64,000 nt of DNA from JAVHYG01 sp040390025 (lineage in GTDB: Bacteria > Pseudomonadota > Gammaproteobacteria > Diplorickettsiales > Diplorickettsiaceae), in NCBI GenBank assembly GCA_040390025.1, contig JAZJZD010000014.1, positions 26,495-90,494 on the forward strand, given 5' to 3'. The position numbers and the translations under genes are program-made. Shown piece by piece: positions 35,144 through 45,637 of this stretch (positions within the stretch are counted from its first letter, which is position 1; each line of letters begins with the position of its first letter). The notes beneath the pieces were generated by a model. The model made no database searches and was not told the DNA's origin. It saw only the letters and a list, made by a program, of their open reading frames with translations.

Positions 35144-35716
35144 TTATTCTTCTCTATATTCTATTAATTTGACAACTTTTTTTACCCCCGCCGATTTTCT
35201 GGCGATAGAGACTGCAAGTTGCGCTTGCTTTTGGGTTGCAATACCGAGGATAAATACAACACCATTTTCTGTTACTACCTTAAAATTATTCGACCTTAAT
35301 TCTCTATTAGCAAACATTTTTGTCTTAACTGTCGATGTAATGCCTATATCCTTAGCCCGTCTAAACGCTGCCGTAGGAATCCCTAAGGTAATTTCATTAA
35401 ATACCCGTTTAACCGCTGGCACTTCTTTGGCATATTGTTCTGCCCTACTACGTAACTCTTCATCATAAGCTTGACCCGTTAATAGCACCACGCCGTTATA
35501 GCTCACCGCTGAAATATGAGTCTCCGAGGCTAACACCTCGTCACTAGCTAATTTCCTGTTTACCTTAAAGTTGATTTTCTCATCATCTTTAATCGTCGTT
35601 AACGAACGCGGATCGGTCACTAAACCACCGGTTGTTGCCCCTCCCGCTACAAATGCGCCGGCTAGGCAACCTTGTAAAGCAAGTGATAGGGTTAAAACAA
35701 GAAAAAGCTTTTTCAT
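35144..35716 (-). CDS. BON-domain lipoprotein (DolP/YraP-like)
   Basis: The 190-residue protein has a lipoprotein signal (LALQGCLAGAF; lipidated C17). Two BON domains follow, at about 42-115 (VASETHISAVSYNGVVLLTG) and 120-190 (FKVVTENGVVFILGIATQKQ). DolP-type proteins bind anionic phospholipids at the division site and support outer-membrane integrity. The gene stands between nuoN and the desaturase. The match to DolP rather than OsmY is based on the lipobox. Confidence 0.88.
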   Translation of the reverse strand: MKKLFLVLTLSLALQGCLAGAFVAGGATTGGLVTDPRSLTTIKDDEKINFKVNRKLASDEVLASETHISAVSYNGVVLLTGQAYDEELRSRAEQYAKEVPAVKRVFNEITLGIPTAAFRRAKDIGITSTVKTKMFANRELRSNNFKVVTENGVVFILGIATQKQAQLAVSIARKSAGVKKVVKLIEYREE

Positions 35717-35742
35717 TTCTGATTCCTATACCTTGAATACCT

Positions 35743-37206
35743 CTAATAAACGGGGTGGCTAATCGTTAAAAAAGCCGCTTTTGTCAGCCAAATTAACTGA
35801 CTCGGAAATAAGCCTAGAACGAGTAGTAGTATAGCATTAATACTCAGTGCAAGGTAGACATCTTGCGCTATCAGTAAAGTTGGGAGAGTGGACTCCGGCT
35901 CCTCAAAATACATGACTTTTACTACATTTAAGTAATAATAAGAGCCAATAATAGCGAAAATAATGGCTAATGTGGCCAGCCAAAGCTGGTGAGCTTCGAT
36001 CAAGGCTTGCAGGATCCCCATTTTAGCAAAAAACCCTACGGTAGGCGGAATTCCAGCCATAGAAAACATAACTAATAGCATCAAAAAAGCCAGCCAAGGG
36101 CTTCGGGCATTGAGCCCTCGTAAGTCATTAATCGCTTCAATTTCATAGCCGGCTTGGCTGACAATAATCAGCACTCCAAAAGCGGCCAATGCCATCAGCC
36201 CGTACATAAGTACATAAAAAAGACTCATGGCATAGCCTAATGCCGTCCCCGCCACTAAGCCTAACAGGGTATAACCAATATGCGCGATAGCCGAATAGGC
36301 CAACATACGTTTGAGGTTAGTTTGGACAATAGCCACCAAGTTCCCTAGGCCAAAGGAGAGAAGTGCAATAATAGCTAATAGTGGCTGCCAAATCATATGG
36401 AGGCTAGGTAGCGCATCGGTGAGGAGACGTATGGCTATGGCAAATCCAGCCACTTTCGGCGCCGCCCCGATAAATAGCGTTACTGCGGTAGGAGCCCCTT
36501 CATAAACATCAGGAACCCATGATTGAAAAGGAGCCGCACCGAGCTTAAAGGCAATACCCGCGACTATAAAAACAAGACTTATAGATAACAGCACTGAGGA
36601 TTGGCCGCCCTGCAGTAAAGCCTGCTTAATGGCCGGAATCAGTAATGAATGGCTGGAACCGTAAAGCAAAGAAAGGCCGTATAAAAATAAGCCCGAGGCT
36701 AAAGCGCCTAAAATAAAGTATTTCATCGCCGCTTCTGCACTCTTACCGCATCCTCGATGCAAAGCAACTAACGCATAGAGGGGAAATGATAAAAGTTCCA
36801 AACCCAAATAAAGTGACAATAAGCTATTAGCGGAAGTTAAAATCAGCATGCCGAGAATAGAAAATAAGCCTAATAAATAAAACTCCCCCGGATTTATCGC
36901 TTTTCCTTTAATAGAATCTCGCACATAAATAAAAGCAAAAAAACTGAGACTCAATAAAGTAAGCTTAATAACAAAAGCGACCGGATCCCAAACAAACTGT
37001 TGATTAAAAATAACCTGCGCCGGCACAGAATGCAGACAACACACTAAAAAGAAAGTAACCAATAAACTAAGTTGCGCGGCTATATAGGTGACTAAACCTT
37101 GCTTTTGCTTAACAAAAAGTTCAAGGAGTAAAACGATACAAATCATGCCTAATAAAGCAATTTCAGGAAAGGCAGGAAATTTAAAAAATTGTACCAACAT
37201 ATTCAT
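35743..37206 (-). CDS. nuoN: NADH-quinone oxidoreductase subunit N
   Basis: This is an antiporter-like proton-pumping subunit of complex I in the inner membrane. It has 487 residues and about 14 helices. Typical stretches are seen: LLGLELLSFPLYALVA, AAMKYFILGALASGLFLYG and LKRMLAYSAIAHIGYTLLG, with conserved glutamate and lysine residues. It overlaps nuoM by four bases and is the last gene of the operon. Confidence 0.96.
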   Translation of the reverse strand: MNMLVQFFKFPAFPEIALLGMICIVLLLELFVKQKQGLVTYIAAQLSLLVTFFLVCCLHSVPAQVIFNQQFVWDPVAFVIKLTLLSLSFFAFIYVRDSIKGKAINPGEFYLLGLFSILGMLILTSANSLLSLYLGLELLSFPLYALVALHRGCGKSAEAAMKYFILGALASGLFLYGLSLLYGSSHSLLIPAIKQALLQGGQSSVLLSISLVFIVAGIAFKLGAAPFQSWVPDVYEGAPTAVTLFIGAAPKVAGFAIAIRLLTDALPSLHMIWQPLLAIIALLSFGLGNLVAIVQTNLKRMLAYSAIAHIGYTLLGLVAGTALGYAMSLFYVLMYGLMALAAFGVLIIVSQAGYEIEAINDLRGLNARSPWLAFLMLLVMFSMAGIPPTVGFFAKMGILQALIEAHQLWLATLAIIFAIIGSYYYLNVVKVMYFEEPESTLPTLLIAQDVYLALSINAILLLVLGLFPSQLIWLTKAAFLTISHPVY

Positions 37207-38756
37207 AGTTTAGTTTGTAAGCTCAACTGCAAAATGGAATCAATAGAAGTATGCATCACCGTTAACAACGGCGCTGGATAAACACCAAAAAAGAGAATAG
37301 CTGCTGTTAATAAAATAAAAACGACTTTCTCAAAACCGTGAATATCAGAACTAGTCTCTATGAGAGGATTGGTTATTTCACCAAAAAATACCCGTTTGTA
37401 CATATATAAAGTATAAGCGGCACTGAGAATCAAGGTGCTTGCTGCAATCACGGTGATCCAAAAACTACCTTGCATGGCACTCACAATAATCATAAATTCA
37501 CCAACAAAGCCAGAAGTACCGGGTAAACCGACATTCGACATCGCAAACAACATAAAAAATGCCGCCAATAAAGGCATCTTCAGTGCCAAACCACCATAAT
37601 CTTTAATAAGACGGCTACGGAAACGATAAGCCAGCATTCCCACGGCTAAAAACATGGCGCCTGAACTAAAGGCATGCGAAATCATTTGCACCATTGCCCC
37701 TTCCAAACTCATATAAGCCATTAACGTGTTATGGCTATGTTTCATGATGGCGAATAACATAAAACAACCGAGTACTACAAAACCCATATGTGCTATCGAG
37801 GAATAAGCGATCAGTCGTTTCATATCCACTTGCGCTAAAGCTACAATGCCAATATAAACAACCGCAATTAACGCTAGCACTATCATCGTCGTATCTAACA
37901 TGCGGCTGGCATCCGGCACAATCGGTAAACTAAAACGCAAAAAACCATAACCACCGAGTTTTAACATTAAGGCGGCTAGAACGACTGAACCGCCGGCTGG
38001 CGCTTCGGTATGCGCATCGGGCAGCCAAGTATGCAAAGGCCACATCGGAATTTTGACAGCAAAGGCAATTAAAAATGCGAGAAAGATCCATATCTGTTCT
38101 TTCATCGTTAGTTTCAACGGATAAAAGCTTGAAATATAAAAATCATGACCAGGGTTGTGCAAGCCTAAATACAGCAAGGCAATCAACATTAAAGCCGAAC
38201 CTAAAAATGTATATAAGAAAAACTTAATCGACGCATAGGAACGATTGGTACTACCCCAAACGCCGATACTGAGATACATCGGTATCAACATCGCTTCCCA
38301 AAAAACATAAAATAAAATGGAATCTGTCGCTGCAAATGTGCCAACCATCAGTCCTTGCATAACTAAAAAAGCTGCCATATATTGTGCAACACGCAATTTA
38401 ACGCTACGCCAAGCGGCTAAAATAACCAGTAAGGTAGTAAAGATACTTAATAAGATAAGGGGTAAAGAAATACCATCCACTCCCAATCCATAGGTCACAT
38501 TGTAGGCTGTAATCCAAGGTATATTTTCTTGAAATTGCATGCTACTCAATTCAGGATTAAAACCTAAATAAAGTGGTATGCACAGCGCAATAGAAAGTAG
38601 CGATGTTATTAATGCAATCACGCGCGCACGATCAGGATAATTATCACCATCCACAGCAATCGCAAGTACTGCACCGACAATGGGCAGCCAAATAAGCAAA
38701 CTTAATAGATGCTCTTTTAATATAATAAACAAGTGAGTGATTAACGTTAAAAACAT
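37203..38756 (-). CDS. nuoM: NADH-quinone oxidoreductase subunit M
   Basis: This is an antiporter-like complex I subunit of 517 residues. Conserved parts include FYVFWEAMLIPMYLSIGVW, FAVKIPMWPLHTWLPDAHTE and MKRLIAYSSIAHMGFVVLG. It lies between nuoL (13 bases) and nuoN (overlap). Confidence 0.96.
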   Translation of the reverse strand: MFLTLITHLFIILKEHLLSLLIWLPIVGAVLAIAVDGDNYPDRARVIALITSLLSIALCIPLYLGFNPELSSMQFQENIPWITAYNVTYGLGVDGISLPLILLSIFTTLLVILAAWRSVKLRVAQYMAAFLVMQGLMVGTFAATDSILFYVFWEAMLIPMYLSIGVWGSTNRSYASIKFFLYTFLGSALMLIALLYLGLHNPGHDFYISSFYPLKLTMKEQIWIFLAFLIAFAVKIPMWPLHTWLPDAHTEAPAGGSVVLAALMLKLGGYGFLRFSLPIVPDASRMLDTTMIVLALIAVVYIGIVALAQVDMKRLIAYSSIAHMGFVVLGCFMLFAIMKHSHNTLMAYMSLEGAMVQMISHAFSSGAMFLAVGMLAYRFRSRLIKDYGGLALKMPLLAAFFMLFAMSNVGLPGTSGFVGEFMIIVSAMQGSFWITVIAASTLILSAAYTLYMYKRVFFGEITNPLIETSSDIHGFEKVVFILLTAAILFFGVYPAPLLTVMHTSIDSILQLSLQTKL

Positions 38757-38769
38757 ACGTACATGAAGC

Positions 38770-40713
38770 TTATAGTGAAAAAACCATTAAAAAAATGACG
38801 ATACCTAATACCATAATCCAGCTATATTCATAGAGATACCCCGACTGTAAGCGACGCAACATACGCGATAACCAAGTAATACCATGCCCAGATCCATCCA
38901 CGAGTCGCTTGTCCAATACCTTAGCATCGCCTTTAAAAAATAATTGCGCTAAACGTTGACCACCCTCTACAAATACGATTTGATTAAATTCATCAAAGCC
39001 ATATTTACGAATTAAAATGCGATAGAGCAAAGAAAAACGTTCCCGCATCCCGTTTGGTATAAACGGAAAACGACTATAACACAGCCAAGCTACTGCAATA
39101 CCAGACAAAGCAAAAAGCAGTGCTAAATTATTAATAACAAGTGTTTTTATTGATGAAGTTGTTGCAAGTACGGCTAATTCTTTATGTTGCGGTAAAACAA
39201 AAAGCGTTGTGCTTAAAAAACCGTGCGGATTTAAAATCAAATGGGAAAGTAAATAACCTGCCAGCAAGGAAGGAATAGCTAATGCAATTAATGCTATTTT
39301 TACAACGCCAGGAGATTCTTTGAGATGCTTTTTTTGTTCCTCACTGAAACGCGCATCGCTATGAAATACTAAGAAAAAAGCACGAAAGATATAAAACGCT
39401 GTTACGAATGCACCGATCAAAACACAGATGTAGGCGTAAGGTGCGGCGTATAAATGTGAAGAATGAACCGCTTCAATAATAGCATCCTTTGAAAAAAATC
39501 CAGAAAATGGCGGTATGGCGGCTAGCGCAAGCGCGCCTATTAAAAAAGTACTGTAGGTGACCGGCATAAATCGTCGTAAACCACCCATTTTTCGCATATC
39601 TTGTTCATGGTGCAAGGCAAGAATGACCGAACCGGCCGCTAAAAATAGTAAGGCTTTAAAAAAGGCATGCGTCACTAAATGAAAAATACCTGCCGCATAA
39701 GCCGATGCACCTAAAGCAACCATCATGTAACCCAGTTGCGAAAGTGTCGAGTAGGCAATCACGCGCTTAATATCATTCTGCACAATGGCAATAAGCCCCA
39801 TAAATAAAGCCGTTGATGCACCTAGAATTAAAATAACATTTAATACGGCCGGCGAATATTCGTAGAGTGGGGAAAGACGTGCCACTAAATAAACACCCGC
39901 AGTCACCATGGTAGCGGCATGAATTAAAGCCGAAATCGGTGTTGGACCTGCCATCGATTCCGGTAACCATACATGCAAAGGCATTTGTGCCGATTTACCC
40001 ATTGCACCGATAAATAACAAGAAACAAACGAGTGTAATGACCGAACAGTGTGTACCCGGAAAAATACTCAATGTCGCGTGTTGTAATTGCGGTACCAAAT
40101 GAAAGACTTGGCGATAATCTAAACTACCAAAATAGTTAAATAATAAGGCGATACCGAGTAAAAAACCAAAGTCACCGACGCGATTAACGATAAAAGCCTT
40201 CAAACTTCCCGCCGTCGCCGATTCTCGCTTAAACCAAAAACCAATCAATAAATAGGAAACTAAACCAACCGCCTCCCAACCAAAGTAAAGCTGAAGAAAG
40301 TTATTGGCACTTACTAAAGTTAACATCGCAAAGGTAAATGCTGACATATAACTAAAAAAGCGTTTATAACCCGGATCGCCGGCCATATAGGCAATACTAT
40401 AAATATGGACTATTAAAGAAACAAAGGTCACGATTAGGAACATGACAACGGTTAACGGATCGATGAGAAACCCGATGTTAAAGCGAAATTTACCGGTAAA
40501 ATCCCAAAGGTAAAGGTTGGCGTCATAAACACCACCATGTAGAAAGAAAAGCTGATAAGCAACGTAAAGCGATAAAATAAATGAAATGCCCACACCAAGA
40601 ATAGTCACACGATGCGCTAAGCGGTTGCTAATAGCTTTACCCCCTAATCCAGCGACAAGTGCACCCAATAAGGGAAATAAAACAAGACTTACATTTAACA
40701 CCTGATAAAGCAT
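38770..40713 (-). CDS. nuoL: NADH-quinone oxidoreductase subunit L
   Basis: This is the most distal proton-pumping subunit, with 647 residues. It shows the antiporter core (YFGWEAVGLVSYLLIGFWF; KSAQMPLHVWLPESMAGPTP; DIKRVIAYSTLSQLGYMMVA). A C-terminal stretch is expected to form the long lateral helix. It starts five bases after nuoK. Confidence 0.97.
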   Translation of the reverse strand: MLYQVLNVSLVLFPLLGALVAGLGGKAISNRLAHRVTILGVGISFILSLYVAYQLFFLHGGVYDANLYLWDFTGKFRFNIGFLIDPLTVVMFLIVTFVSLIVHIYSIAYMAGDPGYKRFFSYMSAFTFAMLTLVSANNFLQLYFGWEAVGLVSYLLIGFWFKRESATAGSLKAFIVNRVGDFGFLLGIALLFNYFGSLDYRQVFHLVPQLQHATLSIFPGTHCSVITLVCFLLFIGAMGKSAQMPLHVWLPESMAGPTPISALIHAATMVTAGVYLVARLSPLYEYSPAVLNVILILGASTALFMGLIAIVQNDIKRVIAYSTLSQLGYMMVALGASAYAAGIFHLVTHAFFKALLFLAAGSVILALHHEQDMRKMGGLRRFMPVTYSTFLIGALALAAIPPFSGFFSKDAIIEAVHSSHLYAAPYAYICVLIGAFVTAFYIFRAFFLVFHSDARFSEEQKKHLKESPGVVKIALIALAIPSLLAGYLLSHLILNPHGFLSTTLFVLPQHKELAVLATTSSIKTLVINNLALLFALSGIAVAWLCYSRFPFIPNGMRERFSLLYRILIRKYGFDEFNQIVFVEGGQRLAQLFFKGDAKVLDKRLVDGSGHGITWLSRMLRRLQSGYLYEYSWIMVLGIVIFLMVFSL

Positions 40714-40718
40714 GCGAC

Positions 40719-41024
40719 CTAACCCCGTAGGCGATTTAAGGCATCGACTTCAATACTATGCCGGGTACGAAATAACACAACTAAAATAGCTAGGCCAATA
40801 GCGGCTTCCACGGCCGCAACAGCAAGGATAAAAAATACAAAGATCTGCCCCGCTAAGTCATGCAAATAATGTGAATAGGCAATAAAATTCATATTAACGG
40901 CTAATAATAATAATTCGACGCACATCAATAAAATAAGAACATTTTTTCGATTTATAACCAGACCGAGCAAACCTAAGCAAAAAATAATCGCGCCTAGTAT
41001 TAAGTAATAATTAAGTGGAATCAT
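40719..41024 (-). CDS. nuoK: NADH-quinone oxidoreductase subunit K
   Basis: A small membrane subunit of 101 residues with three helices. It carries the conserved glutamates in CVELLLLAVNMNFIAYS and in VAAVEAAIGLAILVVLFR. It overlaps nuoJ by four bases. Confidence 0.96.
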   Translation of the reverse strand: MIPLNYYLILGAIIFCLGLLGLVINRKNVLILLMCVELLLLAVNMNFIAYSHYLHDLAGQIFVFFILAVAAVEAAIGLAILVVLFRTRHSIEVDALNRLRG

Positions 41025-41620
41025 ATTTTTCTATTCGCTTCCATTTTTATAATGCGAAGTCTATCCGACCTGTTTACGCTAAACTGCTCCTCAGGAGGGA
41101 TTGCTTTGTTAAAACGTTTTTTTCGTACACTCAAAGCGATGGTTGCAATAATGGCAACCAATAATAAAACACCCACGATTTCAAAAGGATAGGCATATTG
41201 CGTGTAAAGAATATCGCCTAACGCTTGCGTATTACTAAAATCTGCCGCTTGTGGCGTTAAACTTAACGACGCCTTACTTGGAAACAAGGCATAAATTAAA
41301 ATCCCTAATAATACGGCGACCGTGATAACCGCATAAGGCAGATACGAAACAAAACCACGCTGTTTTTCCGTTACATCGATATTCAAGGTCATAATGACAA
41401 ATAAAAACAATGTCATTACTGCCCCAACATAGACTAGGATTAATACCAGACCTAGAAATTCCGCTTCTAATAAAATCCATAAAGCCGCTGCCGTAAAAAA
41501 AGCAAGTACCAAAAATAATGCCGATCTTATCGGGTTACGCGCAATCACCGTCATAAATGCTGCGCCAATGAGTACCGCCGCAAATAGAAAAAAAGCACAT
41601 TGTTGAATCGGAACTAACAT
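41021..41620 (-). CDS. nuoJ: NADH-quinone oxidoreductase subunit J
   Basis: A membrane subunit of 199 residues with about five helices (GLVLILVYVGAVMTLFLFVI). It links the quinone site to the proton pumps. It is separated from nuoI by a 148-base gap that holds a palindromic element, the widest break in the operon. Confidence 0.95.
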   Translation of the reverse strand: MLVPIQQCAFFLFAAVLIGAAFMTVIARNPIRSALFLVLAFFTAAALWILLEAEFLGLVLILVYVGAVMTLFLFVIMTLNIDVTEKQRGFVSYLPYAVITVAVLLGILIYALFPSKASLSLTPQAADFSNTQALGDILYTQYAYPFEIVGVLLLVAIIATIALSVRKKRFNKAIPPEEQFSVNRSDRLRIIKMEANRKI

Positions 41621-41658
41621 AATAAAAATTCTAAAATTTAATAACTCAGCAAAACCAA

Positions 41659-41760
41659 GTATTTTGTTTGATTTCTAGGCGGATTGGCTTAGAAGCACAG
41701 TGTACACGAAGTACATGAGCATCGGAAAAGACAATCCAACAACGAAATCAAACAAAAGAC
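41659..41760. repeat. About 100-bp palindromic element (second family), copy 2, inside the nuo operon
   Basis: The ends GTATTTTGTTTGATTTC (41659-41675) and GAAATCAAACAAAAGAC (41744-41760) pair at 16 of 17 bases. The interior contains GGATTGG / CAATCC and GTACATGAGCAT, shared with 6579-6681 in reverse. It lies between nuoI and nuoJ. Confidence 0.85.
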
Positions 41761-41768
41761 GACGGTTT

Positions 41769-42266
41769 TTATCGAAACGGCGCATCTTCCTCTCTCTCTT
41801 CCGCCACCTGTTTCTCATAGCGATCACCAATCGCTAACAACTTTTCTTTCGTCATAATTTGTTCGCCGCGATTTTCAAAGTGATAATGCAGAATATTGGT
41901 TTCCACAATCGCATCAACCGGACAAGATTCTTCACAAAATCCACAATAAATACATTTAAATAAATCAATTTCATACAGCGTTGTTCGTCGCGATCCATCA
42001 TCACGTGGTTCCGCTTCAATCGTAATAGCCAAAGCAGGACAAACGGCCTCACAGAGTTTACACGCAATACAACGTTCTTCTCCATTTGGATAACGGCGTA
42101 AAGCATGTAAGCCACGAAATCGAACCGAACGGGGTGTTTCTTCTTCAGGAAATTGAATCGTTACTTTTTTCTTAAAAAAGTGACGACCCGTTACACCCAG
42201 TCCTTTAAAAAGTTCCCACAACGTAAAGGTTTTAAAAATATGTACTATTTTTTTTAATAAGTTCAT
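41769..42266 (-). CDS. nuoI: NADH-quinone oxidoreductase subunit I
   Basis: This is a ferredoxin-like subunit that carries clusters N6a and N6b. The 165-residue protein has two 4Fe-4S motifs: CIACKLCEAVCPALAI and CIYCGFCEESCPVDAIVET. An amphipathic N-terminal segment anchors it at the membrane arm. It overlaps nuoH by four bases. Confidence 0.97.
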   Translation of the reverse strand: MNLLKKIVHIFKTFTLWELFKGLGVTGRHFFKKKVTIQFPEEETPRSVRFRGLHALRRYPNGEERCIACKLCEAVCPALAITIEAEPRDDGSRRTTLYEIDLFKCIYCGFCEESCPVDAIVETNILHYHFENRGEQIMTKEKLLAIGDRYEKQVAEEREEDAPFR

Positions 42267-43291
42267 GTGTTAAACCAAGGCGCTAGTTTAAATTGTACCG
42301 CTAACGCAACAACGGCTATCCAAAACAAAGTAACTGGAATCAAGACTTTCCAACCCAAACGCATTAATTGATCATAGCGATAGCGTGGAAAAGTAGCTCG
42401 TGACCAAATAAATAGCCATAAAAAACCAGCCATTTTAATAAAAAACCAGATGATACCAGGAACCCACAAAAAGAACTTATCTAAAACAGGAATTCCTTGG
42501 AACGGCGATAACCATCCCCCTAGAAAAAGTAAAGAAGCAATCGCCGCAATTAAAATCATATTCATGTATTCAGCGAGAAAGAATAAAGCGAATGCAATAC
42601 CGGAATACTCAACGTGAAAACCCGCGACGATTTCAGATTCACCTTCTGCCAAATCAAACGGTGCGCGATTAGTTTCGGCAATACCCGAAATCCAATAGGT
42701 AAAAAATAAGGGTAAAAGGGGTAACCAATACCAATGCCAAATGCCACCGGTTTGCTTAGTCACAATATCATGTAGATTCATACTTCCCGCCGCTAATAAA
42801 ACACCGACGAAAGTAAAACCCATCGCAATTTCATAAGAGATAGTCTGCGCAGCGGCACGCAATGAACCTAATAACGCATATTTCGAATTGGTCGCCCAAC
42901 CCGCAATCAGTATGCCGTAAACACCGAGAGAGGTTATGGCAAAAAGATAAAGAACACCGGCATTAATTTGTGTTAAAGCTAAACCTTCGCTAAAAGGAAT
43001 GACTGCCCATGCCGCTAACGCCGGTGCAATCGTAACAATGGGCGCTAATACAAATAAATAACGATTAGAGGCACTAGGCACAATAATTTCTTTTGTTATT
43101 AACTTAACCACATCGGCAATTGGCTGCAAAAACCCTAAGGGCCCAACCCGATTCGGTCCAATACGGGCTTGCATATAACCAATCCCTTTACGCTCTATAA
43201 ACGTTAAATAGGCAACGGCTAACAATAACGGGATAGTAATAACAATGATCTTAATAATGATCCAAATTAATAACAGTAAATCATTCAGCAT
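42263..43291 (-). CDS. nuoH: NADH-quinone oxidoreductase subunit H
   Basis: A membrane subunit of 342 residues that forms the quinone-binding chamber with NuoB and NuoD. Landmarks are FIERKGIGYMQARIGPNRVG and ETNRAPFDLAEGESEIVAGF. It overlaps nuoG by 11 bases. Confidence 0.97.
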   Translation of the reverse strand: MLNDLLLLIWIIIKIIVITIPLLLAVAYLTFIERKGIGYMQARIGPNRVGPLGFLQPIADVVKLITKEIIVPSASNRYLFVLAPIVTIAPALAAWAVIPFSEGLALTQINAGVLYLFAITSLGVYGILIAGWATNSKYALLGSLRAAAQTISYEIAMGFTFVGVLLAAGSMNLHDIVTKQTGGIWHWYWLPLLPLFFTYWISGIAETNRAPFDLAEGESEIVAGFHVEYSGIAFALFFLAEYMNMILIAAIASLLFLGGWLSPFQGIPVLDKFFLWVPGIIWFFIKMAGFLWLFIWSRATFPRYRYDQLMRLGWKVLIPVTLFWIAVVALAVQFKLAPWFNT

Positions 43292-45626
43292 GGATTTCTA
43301 CAGCTCCAAATGATTCGCCTAAAGCGGATGTCTCTTCACACCCGGCGGGAATCCAAACACAACCCGGCGGGACACGTTCATCAATTAACACAGCTAGATT
43401 TGCACTTCCCTGTCCTTGCTTAACGTGCACCACTTGATTTTCTCGTAACGATAAATCTTTGGCTAAAGTTGAATTCATCGCTACACCTACCCTATCGTTA
43501 CTCGCCGATCCTTGTAGTGCCCCGGATCGACGTACCAAACTATCACTCCAATAAATCGGCCATTCAGTCAATCGTGTCACTTGAGGTGGCGGTTGTTTTA
43601 AATCGGCTAGCGGAGGTAACGTAGTTTTAATCGCTGTTGATCCATCTTCTCTCAGTGTTTTATGCAATTCTTCGTAAATAAAATCATGGCTTGCCTGATT
43701 AAAATCAGATAACTCAAATAAATTACCCAGTGTTTGCAAAATCTCCCAACCTGGCTTTGCTTGACCCAAAGGTGGTATAGCGGGTGTAAAACTCTGCCAA
43801 TCGCCCGCTAAATTAATAAAGCTACCGCTCGTTTCTGCGAAGCTCGCCATCGGCAACACGACATGGGCGTGTTCTAATAATGCTTTTGACTTAAATGTTG
43901 ATAAAGCGACAATCCAATCTGCTTGGCTTAATGCCTGCATCACCTGCATGGGATTGGCACAATCTAAAGGTGGTTCAACATTAACGAAAAGATAGCTTTT
44001 TAATGCCGCATTAAACATCGCCTGTGTGGATAATCCGGGCTCGGAAACCGCAACACCATTCGCCACTCGATGCGGAACCGCACCCGCTAACCAAGCGCCT
44101 GCACTATTTGCACCTTCTGTCATGTAAACACAACGCGATCCACTCTGCTCGGCAATCCATTGACAAAGTTGTCGAATCAACGCCGCCTGCGGATGATTCT
44201 GTGCTATCGCACCTAAAATGATTACCGATTTTTCACTTTTAAGTTGCTTGGCAAGTGCCTTCTGTTGTTTGCTGATTTTAATATCAGTCCATGCTGAAGA
44301 AAGGGATTCATTCGTTAAAGCTTTAGCGATGCCGGCTAAAACATTAACAAAGTCATTCGGCGTAGTAATAACTTTTATCGTTTGCTGAAAAGGAAGCTCA
44401 ACATCCAAACAATTAATACTGGCAATTTTAGCCCCAGCTAACTGTGCTTTACGACAACGGTTTGCGGCTAACGGTTGTTCACGACGGATATTCGAGCCCA
44501 CTAATAAAATAAAATCTTGTTTTTCAAGTTCCGGAAGCGCTATTCCCGGCGGATAAAGCGCTGCATTGCTTTGATCTGAAACATCGGTTTGGTGAAGGCG
44601 ATGATCAATATTCTGACTGCCTAAACCCCGCCATAACTTTTGTAAAAGATAGAGTTCTTCAGTAGTACTACTCGGTGACGCCAAAGCACCTATCGCTTGG
44701 GGACCCTCTTTTTCTAGAACTTTTTTAAACCCCTGTACGACTTTTTCTAATGCGGTTTCCCAATCGACAATAAACCACTGACCATTTTCTTTAATATGCG
44801 GTTTGGTAATGCGATCCTTACTATGAATACCTAAATAACTATAACGATCTCTATCCGACAACCAGGTTTCATTGATCGATTCATTTTCACGCGGCACGGC
44901 ACGCATAACTTCGCCGCGACGTGAATGCAGATAAATATTCGAACCTAAACAATCATGCGGTGCGATAGAAGCCGATTGTTGTAATTCCCAGGCACGCGCA
45001 CTAAAACGAAACGGTTTTGATGTCAACGCACCGACAGGACAAAGATCAATTATATTGCCGGAAAGCTCCGATTCTAAACTATGTTCGATATAAGTACTGA
45101 TCTGCAGATTTTCACCGCGATTGAGTGTACCTAATTCTTTAACACCCGCAACTTCCTGGCCAAAACGCACACAGCGTGTACATTGAATACAACGCGTCAT
45201 TTCTGTTGAAATTAAAGAACCTAAGTTATCGTCTTTGACCGAACGTTTACCTTCTGTAAAACGCGAAATAGACTGACCATACCCTAAAGAAAGGTCTTGT
45301 AACTCACACTCACCCCCTTGATCGCAGATAGGGCAATCAAGCGGATGGTTAATTAACAAAAACTCCATGACCGAACGTTGTGCTTCTTTGGCTTTAGACG
45401 ATGCGGTAAAAACTTTCATACCTGCCGTTACTGGCGTTGCGCAAGCAGGTAACGGTTTTCCTGATTTTTCGACTTCCACCAAACACATGCGGCAATTAGC
45501 GGCAATAGAAAGCTTTTTATGATAACAAAAACGCGGAATATAAATACCGACTTGATCGGCCGCTTCAATAATCGTGGTATTTTGTGCAACGTGTAATGGT
45601 TTACCGTCTATTTCAATATCTATCAT
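43281..45626 (-). CDS. nuoG: NADH-quinone oxidoreductase subunit G
   Basis: This is the largest peripheral subunit, with 781 residues. The N-terminal part binds one 2Fe-2S cluster (C34, C45, C48 and C62 region: CYHKKLSIAANCRMCLVEVE) and 4Fe-4S clusters (DCPICDQGGECELQD; CIQCTRCVRFGQE). The molybdopterin oxidoreductase-like remainder has lost its cofactor in this family. A palindromic element lies between it and nuoF. Confidence 0.96.
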   Translation of the reverse strand: MIDIEIDGKPLHVAQNTTIIEAADQVGIYIPRFCYHKKLSIAANCRMCLVEVEKSGKPLPACATPVTAGMKVFTASSKAKEAQRSVMEFLLINHPLDCPICDQGGECELQDLSLGYGQSISRFTEGKRSVKDDNLGSLISTEMTRCIQCTRCVRFGQEVAGVKELGTLNRGENLQISTYIEHSLESELSGNIIDLCPVGALTSKPFRFSARAWELQQSASIAPHDCLGSNIYLHSRRGEVMRAVPRENESINETWLSDRDRYSYLGIHSKDRITKPHIKENGQWFIVDWETALEKVVQGFKKVLEKEGPQAIGALASPSSTTEELYLLQKLWRGLGSQNIDHRLHQTDVSDQSNAALYPPGIALPELEKQDFILLVGSNIRREQPLAANRCRKAQLAGAKIASINCLDVELPFQQTIKVITTPNDFVNVLAGIAKALTNESLSSAWTDIKISKQQKALAKQLKSEKSVIILGAIAQNHPQAALIRQLCQWIAEQSGSRCVYMTEGANSAGAWLAGAVPHRVANGVAVSEPGLSTQAMFNAALKSYLFVNVEPPLDCANPMQVMQALSQADWIVALSTFKSKALLEHAHVVLPMASFAETSGSFINLAGDWQSFTPAIPPLGQAKPGWEILQTLGNLFELSDFNQASHDFIYEELHKTLREDGSTAIKTTLPPLADLKQPPPQVTRLTEWPIYWSDSLVRRSGALQGSASNDRVGVAMNSTLAKDLSLRENQVVHVKQGQGSANLAVLIDERVPPGCVWIPAGCEETSALGESFGAVEIHAE

Positions 45627-45637
45627 AATTTCACTTT

